Assembly: GCA_012728115.1 (NCBI GenBank)
Contig: JAAYFS010000052.1
Coordinates: 1 to 64,000, forward strand
Length of the DNA stretch: 64,000 bases
DNA from: Bacillota bacterium
GTDB taxonomy: Bacteria > Bacillota > Limnochordia > Darwinibacteriales > JAAYFS01
Direction of reading: 5' to 3'
Of this stretch, positions 44,000 through 52,429 are shown in pieces. The position numbers and the translations under genes were made by a program. Within the stretch, counting starts at the first letter, position 1. Each line of letters begins with the position of its first letter. The notes under the pieces were generated by a model. That model saw only the letters and a program-made list of their open reading frames with translations, ran no database searches and was not told the DNA's origin.

Positions 44000-44549
44000 C
44001 TTCTTCCTCCTTATCCAATTCGACTACAGTAATCGAATCATTCGTATAAACGCAGATTTCCGAAGCAATTTTCAATGCTTCATGAGCGATTGCAGGCGCA
44101 CTAAGGGAAGAATGCTTTAATAAAGCCTTACCTGCTGCTAAAGCATAGTTTCCACCCGAACCAATGGCAGCTATATCATCATCCGGTTCAATGATATCCC
44201 CTGTACCTGATAGCAAAAGAATATGTTCTTTATTCATAGCTAGTAGCAAAGCATTCAACTGCCTAAGTACTCGATCGGTCCGCCAATCTTTTGCTAGTTC
44301 ATAAGAAGCTCGTAAAAGATTCCCATGATGTTCACCAAGTTTATCTTCAAATTTTTCTAAAAGCGCAAACGCATCAGCGGCGGAACCAGCAAATCCGCAA
44401 AGAACTTGCCCATTGTAGAGAGTTCTAACCTTTTTGGTATTATGTTTAATGATGGTGTTTTCACCGAAAGTCACTTGACCATCGCCAGCCATCGCAAACC
44501 GTCCGTCTTTTTTTACCGCAACAATCGTTGTAGCATGAAACTTTTCCAT
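43971..44549 (-). CDS. hslV: ATP-dependent protease peptidase subunit HslV (ClpQ)
   Basis: HslV is the proteasome-like peptidase. From the ATG at 44549 (preceded by GAGGGAGAG) it begins [18 protein letters not shown], followed by GDGQVTFG and the [15 protein letters not shown] region. In HslV the nucleophile is the Thr at the start of TTIV, so a short propeptide (MEKFHA) must be removed, as in other Bacillota forms that carry FHATTI. An upstream in-frame start at 44573 is less likely. The tail after residue 180 is acidic. Confidence 0.96.
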   Translation of the reverse strand: MEKFHATTIVAVKKDGRFAMAGDGQVTFGENTIIKHNTKKVRTLYNGQVLCGFAGSAADAFALLEKFEDKLGEHHGNLLRASYELAKDWRTDRVLRQLNALLLAMNKEHILLLSGTGDIIEPDDDIAAIGSGGNYALAAGKALLKHSSLSAPAIAHEALKIASEICVYTNDSITVVELDKEEEDGSNPSQNS

Positions 44550-44579
44550 CGCTCTCCCTCTTTTCTTGTACATAATATC

Positions 44580-45464
44580 CTAAGCGCGTGGATGGGCTCT
44601 ATTATATACAGACTTTAACCTACTATTACTTACACTGGTATAAATTTGGGTGGTAGATAGATTCACGTGTCCTAATAGCTCTTGAACCACCCGCAAATCT
44701 GCTCCCGCATCCAGCATATGGGTAGCAAAACTGTGCCTGATGGAGTGTGGCGAAAGATTTTTTGCTAAAGCAATTTTCTGGATTTGTTGCGTCATAATAT
44801 ATTGAACACCTCGCGGGCTGAGTCTTTCACCACGATTGTTTAAGAACAATGCCTGTTCATCCATCTTAGCAAGTTGATTACGCCCATCCCTCAGATATTT
44901 CTTAACAGCATCGATCGCTCGTTCACCGATAGGGACGATTCGTTCTTTTCTTCCTTTACCATAAACCCGAACAAATCGATACTCAAAATCGATGGAATCT
45001 AGATCAAGATTAACTAACTCAGAAAGACGAATACCTGTAGCATAGAGAACTTCTAACAGAGCCCGCGTTCTTAATTCCAATGGCTCATCGCTTTCTAACG
45101 ACCCTAGAATTTCATCCATTTCGTCAACTGAAGCGATGGTAGGCAATTTTTTCTCTTTCCGCGGTGAATTGATGTACTCGGCTGGGTTTTTTTTAATTAT
45201 CTCTTGTTTATTTAAAAATCTAAAGAAACCACGTATTGCTGCCAATTGCCTGCAAACAGTAGTTCGAGCATAGTTCTTCCTATATAAATAAAGTAAGTAA
45301 TCCCTGATGTGATGATGGGTCACCATTTCAATCTCGTCTGTAAAATTATTGTTTACGAATTTTATAAATTGCGTTAAATCTCTTTCGTACGCCTTTACTG
45401 AGTTTTCTGTCAGATTTTGCTGAACCTCGATATACTTAAGAAATTCTGTCAAATATCTGTCCAT
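44580..45464 (-). CDS. xerC: Tyrosine recombinase XerC/XerD type
   Basis: The enzyme would resolve chromosome dimers at dif. The N-terminal core-binding SAM-like domain covers about 1-90. The C-terminal catalytic domain has the complete set: Arg146 (ATGIRLSEL), Lys near 171, His240 and Arg243 (SPHSIRHSFATHML), His266 (LLGHVNLSTTQIY) and Tyr275. Length, 294 residues, fits. Location between trmFO and hslV is where B. subtilis has xerC (codV), which is why I use this symbol; the family alone does not separate XerC from XerD. Confidence 0.93.
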   Translation of the reverse strand: MDRYLTEFLKYIEVQQNLTENSVKAYERDLTQFIKFVNNNFTDEIEMVTHHHIRDYLLYLYRKNYARTTVCRQLAAIRGFFRFLNKQEIIKKNPAEYINSPRKEKKLPTIASVDEMDEILGSLESDEPLELRTRALLEVLYATGIRLSELVNLDLDSIDFEYRFVRVYGKGRKERIVPIGERAIDAVKKYLRDGRNQLAKMDEQALFLNNRGERLSPRGVQYIMTQQIQKIALAKNLSPHSIRHSFATHMLDAGADLRVVQELLGHVNLSTTQIYTSVSNSRLKSVYNRAHPRA

Positions 45465-45521
45465 TGCGAACTCCTTCTATTTATTACCATATTACTTCTC
45501 ATTTAGAATTTGTATTCCTTT

Positions 45522-46832
45522 TTATTTTTGCACGATTTCGAGAAATTGCTTGAGGGAATCGAGGGACCGCTTTGCATACTCTTCCTTACGTTTTTGCTTA
45601 TCCTTAATCCTCTCATTCAAAGGTGGAAGCAGGCCAAAATTAGCATTCATTGGCTGAAATCCATTTGGATCTGCCTCTTCAAGATAACGTGCTAAAGCCC
45701 CTAGAATAGTGACTTCGGGTAAAACTAAGGGTTCTTGTCCGCCCAGTAGGCGCGCAGCATTGATTCCAGCTAATAATCCTGAAGCACTACTTTCTACATA
45801 CCCTTCAACTCCTGTTAACTGCCCTGCTACGAAGACATTAGGATAATCTTTTAACTGGAATGTCGCTTTTAACACTTTCGGAGCATTAATAAAAGTATTA
45901 CGATGCATCACACCATAGCGAACAAACTCTGCTTCCTGTAAGGCGGGTATGAGACGAAAGACTCTTCTTTGTTCCCCCCATTTTAATCGTGTTTGAAAAC
46001 CGACCAGGTTAAATAATGAGCCTTGGGCATTCTCCTTACGTAATTGTACTACCGCGAAAGGACGCTTCCCAGTTCGTTCGTCAATTAACCCAACAGGCCT
46101 TAAGGGTCCATAGAGAAGGGTTTTTTTACCTCGTCGTGCCATAACTTCAATCGGAATACAACCTTCAAAAACGGTAATATCATCCTCAATACCTTCATGC
46201 AAAGGAGCTTGTTCAGCCTGAACAAGCTCGTTCCAAAACAATTCGTATTCTTCTTCAGTCATTGGACAATTAAAATAATCAGGAGTTCCTTTTCCGTAGC
46301 GAGCACCCCAAAACCCATGCTCGGTCAAGATGCTTTCACCCGTCACAATCGGTGCTGCAGCATCATAAAAAGACAGGTTTTCCGATTTTGTCATTTTAGT
46401 TAATACATCAACCATCGGTTCACTAGATAGTGGGCCAGTAGCGATAATAACGATTCCCTCGGGTAAGGAAGTGCATTCTTCTGTTTTAACTTCAATGTTC
46501 GGATGGCTCATTATCCTTTGTGTTATCATTTGCGCAAATCTATTGCGATCAACAGCTAAAGCACCTCCAGCAGGGACAAAGGTTTGAAGAGCTATCTCAA
46601 TAATTAAAGATTTCAAAAATTTCAGTTCTTCCTTAAGTAAACCACCCGCACTGGTTATTTGGTTGGAGCCAAGCGAATTACTACAAACTAACTCAGCAAA
46701 ATATTCTGTTTGGTGTGCTGGTGTTGATTTTAAAGGACGCATTTCTAAGAGGCTAACTTTGATACCTCTAGTTGCTAACTGCCAAGCTGCTTCACACCCA
46801 GCTAATCCGCCACCAACTACTGTAACCCTCAT
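45522..46832 (-). CDS. trmFO: Methylenetetrahydrofolate-tRNA-(uracil-5-)-methyltransferase TrmFO
   Basis: TrmFO makes ribothymidine at tRNA position 54 with methylene-THF and FAD. The N-terminal FAD-binding motif is VTVVGGGLAGCEAAWQLA. The family blocks ETRPLKSTPAHQT-like MRPLKSTPAHQTEYFAELVCSNSLG (about 32-56), DRNRFAQMIT and QLTGVEGYVESSASGLLAGINAARLL (about 347-372) are intact. It has 436 residues. It begins one base before topA ends, and follows the dprA-topA-trmFO order of Bacillota. Confidence 0.97.
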   Translation of the reverse strand: MRVTVVGGGLAGCEAAWQLATRGIKVSLLEMRPLKSTPAHQTEYFAELVCSNSLGSNQITSAGGLLKEELKFLKSLIIEIALQTFVPAGGALAVDRNRFAQMITQRIMSHPNIEVKTEECTSLPEGIVIIATGPLSSEPMVDVLTKMTKSENLSFYDAAAPIVTGESILTEHGFWGARYGKGTPDYFNCPMTEEEYELFWNELVQAEQAPLHEGIEDDITVFEGCIPIEVMARRGKKTLLYGPLRPVGLIDERTGKRPFAVVQLRKENAQGSLFNLVGFQTRLKWGEQRRVFRLIPALQEAEFVRYGVMHRNTFINAPKVLKATFQLKDYPNVFVAGQLTGVEGYVESSASGLLAGINAARLLGGQEPLVLPEVTILGALARYLEEADPNGFQPMNANFGLLPPLNERIKDKQKRKEEYAKRSLDSLKQFLEIVQK

Positions 46833-48899
46833 TTAAGAACTTCCTCCTAGTTTACACTCTTTATTAACACAAATCGGTTGATCATTATTCTTTTTTACGA
46901 CCAATAGCTCACCGCAACTAGGGCACTTCTCCGAAACAGGGCGATTCCAAGATACATAGTCACAATCTGGATACTCGGAACATCCGTAGAATAACCTTCC
47001 TTTCTTGGACCGTCTTTCCACAACTTCCCCTTGTTCGCATTTCGGGCATTTTACACCGATTTCATTTAATAAAGGTTTAGTGTTTCGACATTCTGGATAT
47101 CCCGGACAAGCAAGGAACTTGCCAAACTTGCCCCACTTAACCACCATCATTCTGCCACATTTATCACAAGGAAAATCCGAAACCTCGTCTTCAATCTCTA
47201 TTTTTTCCAATAGCTGATATGCTGTTTCAAGGTCTTTTTCAAAGGAATCATAGAATTTTTCAACTACATCTTCCCAGGTAACATTACCCTCCTCAACTTC
47301 ATCAAGCTCACTTTCCATCGTCGCGGTAAAACCTACATCAAAAAGGTCACTAAAATGTTCGAGTAAAAGTTCGATCACTACCTCACCTAATTCAGTTAAC
47401 ACAAAACGCTTCTCTTCCAAAGCCACATAACCGCGTTGCAATAGTGTATCGATGATCGGAGCATAAGTACTTGGTCTTCCAATTTCTTTTTCCTCGAGGG
47501 TTTTAACCAACATTGCCTCTGAGTAGCGGGGTGGTGGCTGAGTAAAGTGCTGGTTAAGCGAAATTCCATCGTTTTTAAGAACCATACCTTCACGCAAATC
47601 AGGAAGAACGCCATCCTGTTCCTCCTTCTCATCGGTTCCCTCTACATAAACTTTCATAAATCCAAGGAACTTAATATTTGAACCTGTTGCTCTAAAAACA
47701 TAATCGTTGACCCGAATGTCAACGGATACAGTATCCAAAACCGCTGGTTTCATTTGGCTAGCGATAAAGCGTTCCCATATTAGTTTATATAGACGATATT
47801 GATCTCGAGTCAATGAATCCTTCAATACTTGAGGTGTTCGTAATGCTGAGGTGGGCCGAATAGCTTCATGAGCTTCCTGTGCTCCTTTACGACCCTTGTA
47901 GACCGGGGGTTTACTTGGCAAAAATTCTTTACCGTAAGTATCGCGAATTACTCCCTGAGCCTCTTTACTCGCCTCTTCAGCAATTCGCACAGCATCCGTA
48001 CGCATATAGGTTATCAGACCAACTGTACCTTCGTCACCGACGTCTAATCCTTCGTATAGTGTCTGAGCGATCCTCATCGTTTTCCGAGCAGAGAAATTTA
48101 ATTTTCGAGCAGCTTCTTGCTGCAATGTGCTCGTAGTAAATGGTGGGGCGGGATTTCTCCGTCTTTCTTTCTTGGTAACCGAGGCAATCTCCCATTGACC
48201 ATTCTTTATTGCCTTTTCGACTTCTTTTGCTTGTTCCTCATTATTTATCTCGATCTTCTTGCCATTAAAGCTATGAAGTTTAGCTTCAAACTTATCTCCT
48301 TGATCGGTCAGAAGTTGGGCAACTATAGACCAATATTCTTTAGGAACAAACTTTGTAATTTCAACCTCACGATCATAGATTAAGCGAAGCGCAACCGATT
48401 GTACTCGCCCTGCACTCAAACCTTTTTTCACTTTCGCCCAAAGTAGCGGAGACAGTTTATAGCCTACCAAACGATCAAGAATTCTGCGTGCTTGTTGAGC
48501 ATCCACTAGGTTTTGCCCAATATCACGCGGGTTCTTGATTGCTTGAAGAACGGCATCCTTAGTAATCTCCCTAAATTCGATACGGCATTTCTGTTCGTCA
48601 ATATTAAGAACCTGAGTCAAGTGCCAGGCAATCGCTTCACCCTCTCGATCGGGGTCAGTTGCCAGTAAGACTTTACTAGATTTTTTTACTGCCTCTCGTA
48701 ATTCCTTTAGTATGGGTCCTTTGCCTCTGATCGTAATATATTTTGGTTTAAAATCATCTTCAATATCTATTCCTAATTGGCTTCGTGGTAGATCCCGCAC
48801 ATGACCCATCGAAGCCTTAACGATATAGTTTCTTCCAAGAAACTTACCGATGGTCTTAGCTTTCGCAGGAGATTCCACTATCACCAAAGACTTACCCAA
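46833..48899 (-). CDS. topA: DNA topoisomerase I
   Basis: TopA relaxes negative supercoils. The TOPRIM domain starts KSLVIVESPAKAKTIGKFLG and has DPDREGEAIAWHL. The active-site Tyr lies in GLITYMRTDAVRI (about residue 300). Three C-terminal zinc motifs follow: CDKCG...CPGYPEC, CPKCE...CSEYPDC and CPSCG...CVNKEC. I chose the TTG at 48899, eight bases after GGAGG, which gives 688 residues; a longer GTG start at 48929 has weaker support. A promoter with an exact TATAAT lies upstream. Confidence 0.96.
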   Translation of the reverse strand: MGKSLVIVESPAKAKTIGKFLGRNYIVKASMGHVRDLPRSQLGIDIEDDFKPKYITIRGKGPILKELREAVKKSSKVLLATDPDREGEAIAWHLTQVLNIDEQKCRIEFREITKDAVLQAIKNPRDIGQNLVDAQQARRILDRLVGYKLSPLLWAKVKKGLSAGRVQSVALRLIYDREVEITKFVPKEYWSIVAQLLTDQGDKFEAKLHSFNGKKIEINNEEQAKEVEKAIKNGQWEIASVTKKERRRNPAPPFTTSTLQQEAARKLNFSARKTMRIAQTLYEGLDVGDEGTVGLITYMRTDAVRIAEEASKEAQGVIRDTYGKEFLPSKPPVYKGRKGAQEAHEAIRPTSALRTPQVLKDSLTRDQYRLYKLIWERFIASQMKPAVLDTVSVDIRVNDYVFRATGSNIKFLGFMKVYVEGTDEKEEQDGVLPDLREGMVLKNDGISLNQHFTQPPPRYSEAMLVKTLEEKEIGRPSTYAPIIDTLLQRGYVALEEKRFVLTELGEVVIELLLEHFSDLFDVGFTATMESELDEVEEGNVTWEDVVEKFYDSFEKDLETAYQLLEKIEIEDEVSDFPCDKCGRMMVVKWGKFGKFLACPGYPECRNTKPLLNEIGVKCPKCEQGEVVERRSKKGRLFYGCSEYPDCDYVSWNRPVSEKCPSCGELLVVKKNNDQPICVNKECKLGGSS

Positions 48900-48974
48900 A
48901 CCCTTCACCTCCGTCAAACTACCTATCACAAGCTTAATACATTACCTTTTTCTGGGTCAAATTAACTGAATACA

Positions 48975-49003
48975 ATTATATTAGGTTTAAGTTATTTATG
49001 CAA
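48975..49003 (-). promoter_or_regulatory. Promoter of topA-trmFO
   Basis: On the minus strand an exact TATAAT (48980-48975) is preceded at 17 bases by TTGCAT (49003-48998), which matches the -35 only in its first half. It sits in the 120-base gap between dprA and topA, an AT-rich region otherwise empty. Confidence 0.6.
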
Positions 49004-49020
49004 CCACTCTTCTTTTATAA

Positions 49021-50067
49021 TCAAATTTCCTCTAATTGTAATAAAGTGATCTCTTTATGTATCTCCGAAATACTAGCGCCTGTTATCATAGCTATTTCAT
49101 CTGGGTCGCTTCCTTGTTCTAGAAGTGTTTTTATTCTTGCACGCAATGAATTTACGTCAGATCGTGAGTTCCTTCCAGATTGTATCCCTGCATAGGCTGG
49201 TAGCGAATTAAAAATATCTTCTACTTCGTCCACTAACATTGCCCCTTGCTTAATTAAAAAATGATTGCCTCTACGTACCGAACTAAAAATATCACCTGGA
49301 ATTGCCCAAACCTCTTTTCCTTGATCCAATGCCCAGTTCACTGTATTTATTGCTCCTGAACGTAAGCCCGCTTCGACCACTAACACCCCCCACCCAAGCG
49401 CGCTAATCAAACGGTTGCGTTGCGGAAAATTTCCTGGAACAATTTTATCTCTCGGAGAAAATTCTGTGATTAGACAGCCCTGGTTTTCCACTATCTTCTC
49501 TGCTACTTTAGTGTGCTCCCAAGGATAAATCTGTTCAAGTGGACTACCAAGAACCGCAACTGTCCTTCCATTAGTTACACTTAATGCTCCTTTATGAGCT
49601 TCGATATCAATTCCGCGCGCCAAGCCGCTAATAACTGGCAGACCTGCCTCCGCCAGTTTTTTAGCAAAAAAGTAGGCTTGTTGCCTACCGCTACTTGTGG
49701 GTTTTCGTGTGCCGACGATCGCGATCCCCGCTTTGTTTGGTAGGATTCCTTTATAGAACAAAACGGGTGGGGGATTTTGAATTTGCCTGATCATCTTTGG
49801 ATAATCTGAATCAGCCAAAGTTACAAATTTAATACCTGCTTGCTTTAATGCATCTTCTTCTCCGAAAGGATCGATGCTTGGACGATGAGCGATTATCTGT
49901 GCTGCTAATTTGTCTCCAAACCCAGGAATTTGCCTTATTTCTTCCTCTGATGCATCCCATGCGCGAGAAAAACTACCAAAAGCGTGTAGCAATGCAGCAA
50001 TCCTTTTACTTCCTAATCCAGGGACCATGCTGAAGGCTAAAAGATAATGTCGCAAACTCCATTTCAC
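49021..50067 (-). CDS. dprA: DNA processing protein DprA
   Basis: DprA loads RecA on incoming single-stranded DNA during transformation. The N-terminal part has a helix-hairpin-helix region (MVPGLGSKRIAALL and IPGFGDKLAAQI). The Rossmann-like core follows with AIVGTRKPTSSGRQQAYFFAK, SGLARGIDIEAHKGAL and the conserved FPQRNRLISALGWGVLVVEAGLRSG (about 211-235). A C-terminal winged-helix-like domain (about 290-348) includes DPDEIAMITGASISEIHKEITLL. Competence genes beyond dprA and comM are not in the window, so a role in uptake of DNA is not shown. Confidence 0.96.
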   Translation of the reverse strand: MKWSLRHYLLAFSMVPGLGSKRIAALLHAFGSFSRAWDASEEEIRQIPGFGDKLAAQIIAHRPSIDPFGEEDALKQAGIKFVTLADSDYPKMIRQIQNPPPVLFYKGILPNKAGIAIVGTRKPTSSGRQQAYFFAKKLAEAGLPVISGLARGIDIEAHKGALSVTNGRTVAVLGSPLEQIYPWEHTKVAEKIVENQGCLITEFSPRDKIVPGNFPQRNRLISALGWGVLVVEAGLRSGAINTVNWALDQGKEVWAIPGDIFSSVRRGNHFLIKQGAMLVDEVEDIFNSLPAYAGIQSGRNSRSDVNSLRARIKTLLEQGSDPDEIAMITGASISEIHKEITLLQLEEI

Positions 50068-50092
50068 GATAATTACCTCCGTTTATCGATCT

Positions 50093-50332
50093 TTAGTCAT
50101 CATCATCGTAACCAAAGGAGTGTTCAACCAAACTATCGAGAATTTCGCGTAATTCTTCTTCCCATTTTAATTGATAAACGCGAAGATCTAACTCTCTAAC
50201 GAGTGATCCGCAATGACAATTACTACAAATTATCCCATACATATCGCCCCGACGCCCTTTGATGTTGTGAGGCGTATCTACATTGCAGACTGGACAATTG
50301 TATATGCGTGTGCTACCCGATTCAAACTCCAT
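50093..50332 (-). CDS. Small zinc-ribbon-like hypothetical protein (79-80 aa)
   Basis: I do not recognise a named family. Two cysteine knuckles are visible: CPVC near residues 14-17 and CSNCHC near 37-42, about 20 residues apart, as in a zinc ribbon. A helical segment (about 50-70) and an acidic tail ending FGYDDDD follow. It lies 25 bases upstream of dprA. The promoter-like pair at 50431-50459, which encloses a CodY box, points toward it. The ATG at 50332 is used; a TTG one codon earlier is closer to GAGGAG and equally possible. Confidence 0.75.
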   Translation of the reverse strand: MEFESGSTRIYNCPVCNVDTPHNIKGRRGDMYGIICSNCHCGSLVRELDLRVYQLKWEEELREILDSLVEHSFGYDDDD

Positions 50333-50430
50333 CAATAGCTTACTCCTCTCAAAGAAATCTCCACTAATAGCATTCCGTCTTAGTTTTGTTTCTATGTTAT
50401 GAAGGACTATTGCGAATTTTGTTGAAATTA

Positions 50431-50459
50431 AAAATATATATTTTCTGAAAATTTATCAA
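50431..50459 (-). promoter_or_regulatory. Promoter for the zinc-ribbon gene and dprA, minus strand
   Basis: TTGATA (50459-50454) and TATTTT (50436-50431) are separated by exactly 17 bases. The CodY box at 50439-50453 fills this spacer, so bound CodY would exclude RNA polymerase. The -35 is strong and the -10 moderate. Confidence 0.55.
50439..50453. promoter_or_regulatory. CodY box in the comM / dprA divergent region
   Basis: TATTTTCTGAAAATT matches the CodY consensus AATTTTCWGAAAATT at 14 of 15 positions. It lies 23 bases upstream of the comM start and inside the minus-strand promoter. CodY itself is encoded at 41748-42527. Control of both competence-type genes by nutrient state is inferred. 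Confidence 0.7.
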
Positions 50460-50475
50460 AGGAGGTAGCCTGAGT

Positions 50476-51915
50476 TTGATCTGTGTCTTTAGTTGCACAA
50501 TTGAAGGAATCGATGCTCTCGAAGTGCAAATCGAAATAGATATTAGGACAGGATTGCCTAGCTTTGACATAGTTGGTCTTCCAGGGGCAACGGTACGCGA
50601 AAGTCGCGAACGAGTTCGCGCGGCGATTATTAATTCAGGTTTTGAGTTTCCGCTTCAACGCATCACGGTGAATCTTGCTCCAGCAGATATCCGCAAAGAT
50701 AGCTCTGTCTTTGATCTTCCGATCGCATTAGGGATCCTGGCAGCTCAAAAACTTATCTCAGAAAATATATTCGAATCTTTCTTAATAGTCGGTGAATTAT
50801 CCTTAAACGGAAACCTGCGAACAATAAAGGGTTCGTTGTCTTTTGCAGAGTTATCAAATAAGCACAACAAAACTCTTTTATTGCCAGCAAGTAATATCCA
50901 AGAAGCTCAAGCGATTAGTAAATGCAAGGCGATTCCACTAAATAATCTGCGCCAAGCAGTAGCTTTTTTAACCAATCAAATCGCTATTCTTCCTCCACAG
51001 CTGCAACCAAGGAGGTTATCACCGAAACTCGAAAGGCCTTTTGCAGAAATTCATGGACAGTTTACAGCCAAGCGAGTTCTACAAATAGCTGCTGCTGGAC
51101 ACCATCACACCTTACTTATTGGATCACCTGGTACTGGCAAGACCATCCTAGCACGCAATACCGCTTTTATAATGCCACCGATGACAGAAGAAGAGGCCAT
51201 TACTACCAGTAAAATTTACAGTAGTTGCGGAAAACTTGATCCAAAACTAGGAATAATGCAAGAAAGACCTTTTCGTAGTCCCCATCACAGCATAACCCGA
51301 ACTGGCCTTATCGGTGGCGGGCAACCGATTGTTCCAGGTGAAATTACACTTGCCCATAACGGAATACTATTACTTGATGAACTGCTTGAGTTCAAACATG
51401 ATGCCCTGCAAGCTTTGCGCGAACCGCTAGAAACTAAAGAAATCGTTCTCTCGCGAGCGGGGCAAAGTATTGTCTTTCCAGCAGATTTTCTCTTAATAGC
51501 CACCGCAAACCCTTGCCCTTGTGGCAACCTTGGGCATCCCTCCAAGAATTGTGTATGCCAACCTTCTGATATCAAACGATATACCCGAAAACTCATCGGT
51601 CCTCTTCTCGATCGAATCGATTTAGTTGCGTTTCTTAAGCCACTAAAACCCGATGAATACTTGTCTCTGGTAAATGAACCAACATATACCGTCACACAAC
51701 GGACAGTTGGCATCGATCTTCCTTTAACACCTGAGGCTAAAACATTTCTCTCTCAAGCTGTGGACAAACTGCATATTTCTGCTCGTGGCTACTACAAAGT
51801 AATTAGAGTCGCCAAAACAATCGCTAATCTTGATGAGGAGAGCGAGATTCGACCTGCTCATCTAGCAGAAGCCTTACAATATCGCTGGGAATCTGTTAGA
51901 ATCTACCCAGACTAG
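50476..51915 (+). CDS. comM: ComM/YifB-type Mg-chelatase-related AAA+ helicase
   Basis: This is the only plus-strand gene. The N-terminal ChlI-like domain has VQIEIDIRTGLPSFDIVGLPG and RERVRAAIINSGFEFP (about 18-58). The AAA+ core has P-loop LLIGSPGTGKTILAR (about 214-228), RPFRSPHHSITRTGLIGGG, Walker B LLLDELLEF and a zinc-like CPCGNLGHPSKNCVC (about 347-361). ComM homologues help branch migration during integration of transformed DNA. The start is TTG at 50476, nine bases after GGAGGT. Its stop shares the palindrome CTAG with the stop of the convergent Lrp-type gene. Confidence 0.95.
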   Translation: MICVFSCTIEGIDALEVQIEIDIRTGLPSFDIVGLPGATVRESRERVRAAIINSGFEFPLQRITVNLAPADIRKDSSVFDLPIALGILAAQKLISENIFESFLIVGELSLNGNLRTIKGSLSFAELSNKHNKTLLLPASNIQEAQAISKCKAIPLNNLRQAVAFLTNQIAILPPQLQPRRLSPKLERPFAEIHGQFTAKRVLQIAAAGHHHTLLIGSPGTGKTILARNTAFIMPPMTEEEAITTSKIYSSCGKLDPKLGIMQERPFRSPHHSITRTGLIGGGQPIVPGEITLAHNGILLLDELLEFKHDALQALREPLETKEIVLSRAGQSIVFPADFLLIATANPCPCGNLGHPSKNCVCQPSDIKRYTRKLIGPLLDRIDLVAFLKPLKPDEYLSLVNEPTYTVTQRTVGIDLPLTPEAKTFLSQAVDKLHISARGYYKVIRVAKTIANLDEESEIRPAHLAEALQYRWESVRIYPD

Positions 51916-52394
51916 GGCGATTCCTCCTCATCGAAAACTCGAGGTGGAGTCCAACTATAGTTTTGCTTCGCAACTTTAAGTACCAACGAAGTGCCTGTGT
52001 TTAGGATTCCTGGTATCTCGCTAAGTCTGTGAATTAAGAAGGTAAGCAACTCTTCATTTGTTGGTAGCACCACTTCGATTATTAGATCATGGTTGCCAGT
52101 AGTTACCGAAATCGAACGAACTTCAGGCATTTCTTGCAATTCTGAAATGATACTCTCCGCCCTGTGTCTTTCAACCTTCATTCCAACAACTGCGATGGTG
52201 TTTAGTCCAACTTTAAAAGGATCCGCCACTCCAACAATTTTCATTACGCCTTCTTCCTGCAACCTCGCCACGCGTCTTCTGACCGTACCTTCCGCCATAC
52301 CTAACTCATTGGCAATCGTGAGATACGGGGTTCTTCCGTCTTTCTGCAGAATCCTGATAATTTGCCAATCCACCTCATCTAGATACCTTCCCAT
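51912..52394 (-). CDS. Lrp/AsnC family transcriptional regulator
   Basis: The N-terminal winged helix reads LDEVDWQIIRILQKDGRTPYLTIANELGMAEGTVRRRVARLQEEGV (positions 5-50). The C-terminal RAM domain has TTGNHDLIIEVVLPTNEELLTFL and a strand near GVADPF. Ligand and targets are unknown. It follows the carboxypeptidase gene by 36 bases, so it is probably read from the same unit. It converges with comM, with a four-base overlap and no visible terminator between them. Confidence 0.93.
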   Translation of the reverse strand: MGRYLDEVDWQIIRILQKDGRTPYLTIANELGMAEGTVRRRVARLQEEGVMKIVGVADPFKVGLNTIAVVGMKVERHRAESIISELQEMPEVRSISVTTGNHDLIIEVVLPTNEELLTFLIHRLSEIPGILNTGTSLVLKVAKQNYSWTPPRVFDEEESP

Positions 52395-52429
52395 TTTCGC
52401 ACCTCTCCCAAAAAAGTATGGTCAAACTC

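Noticed and set aside
44580-45464. Integrase of a mobile element
   Set aside because: The tyrosine recombinase lies in the conserved trmFO-xerC-hslV order, with no attachment repeats or phage genes nearby.
50410-50440. Plus-strand promoter for comM (TTGCGA with TATATA)
   Set aside because: The spacing is 19 bases and the hexamers are poor; a promoter must exist, but I cannot place it.
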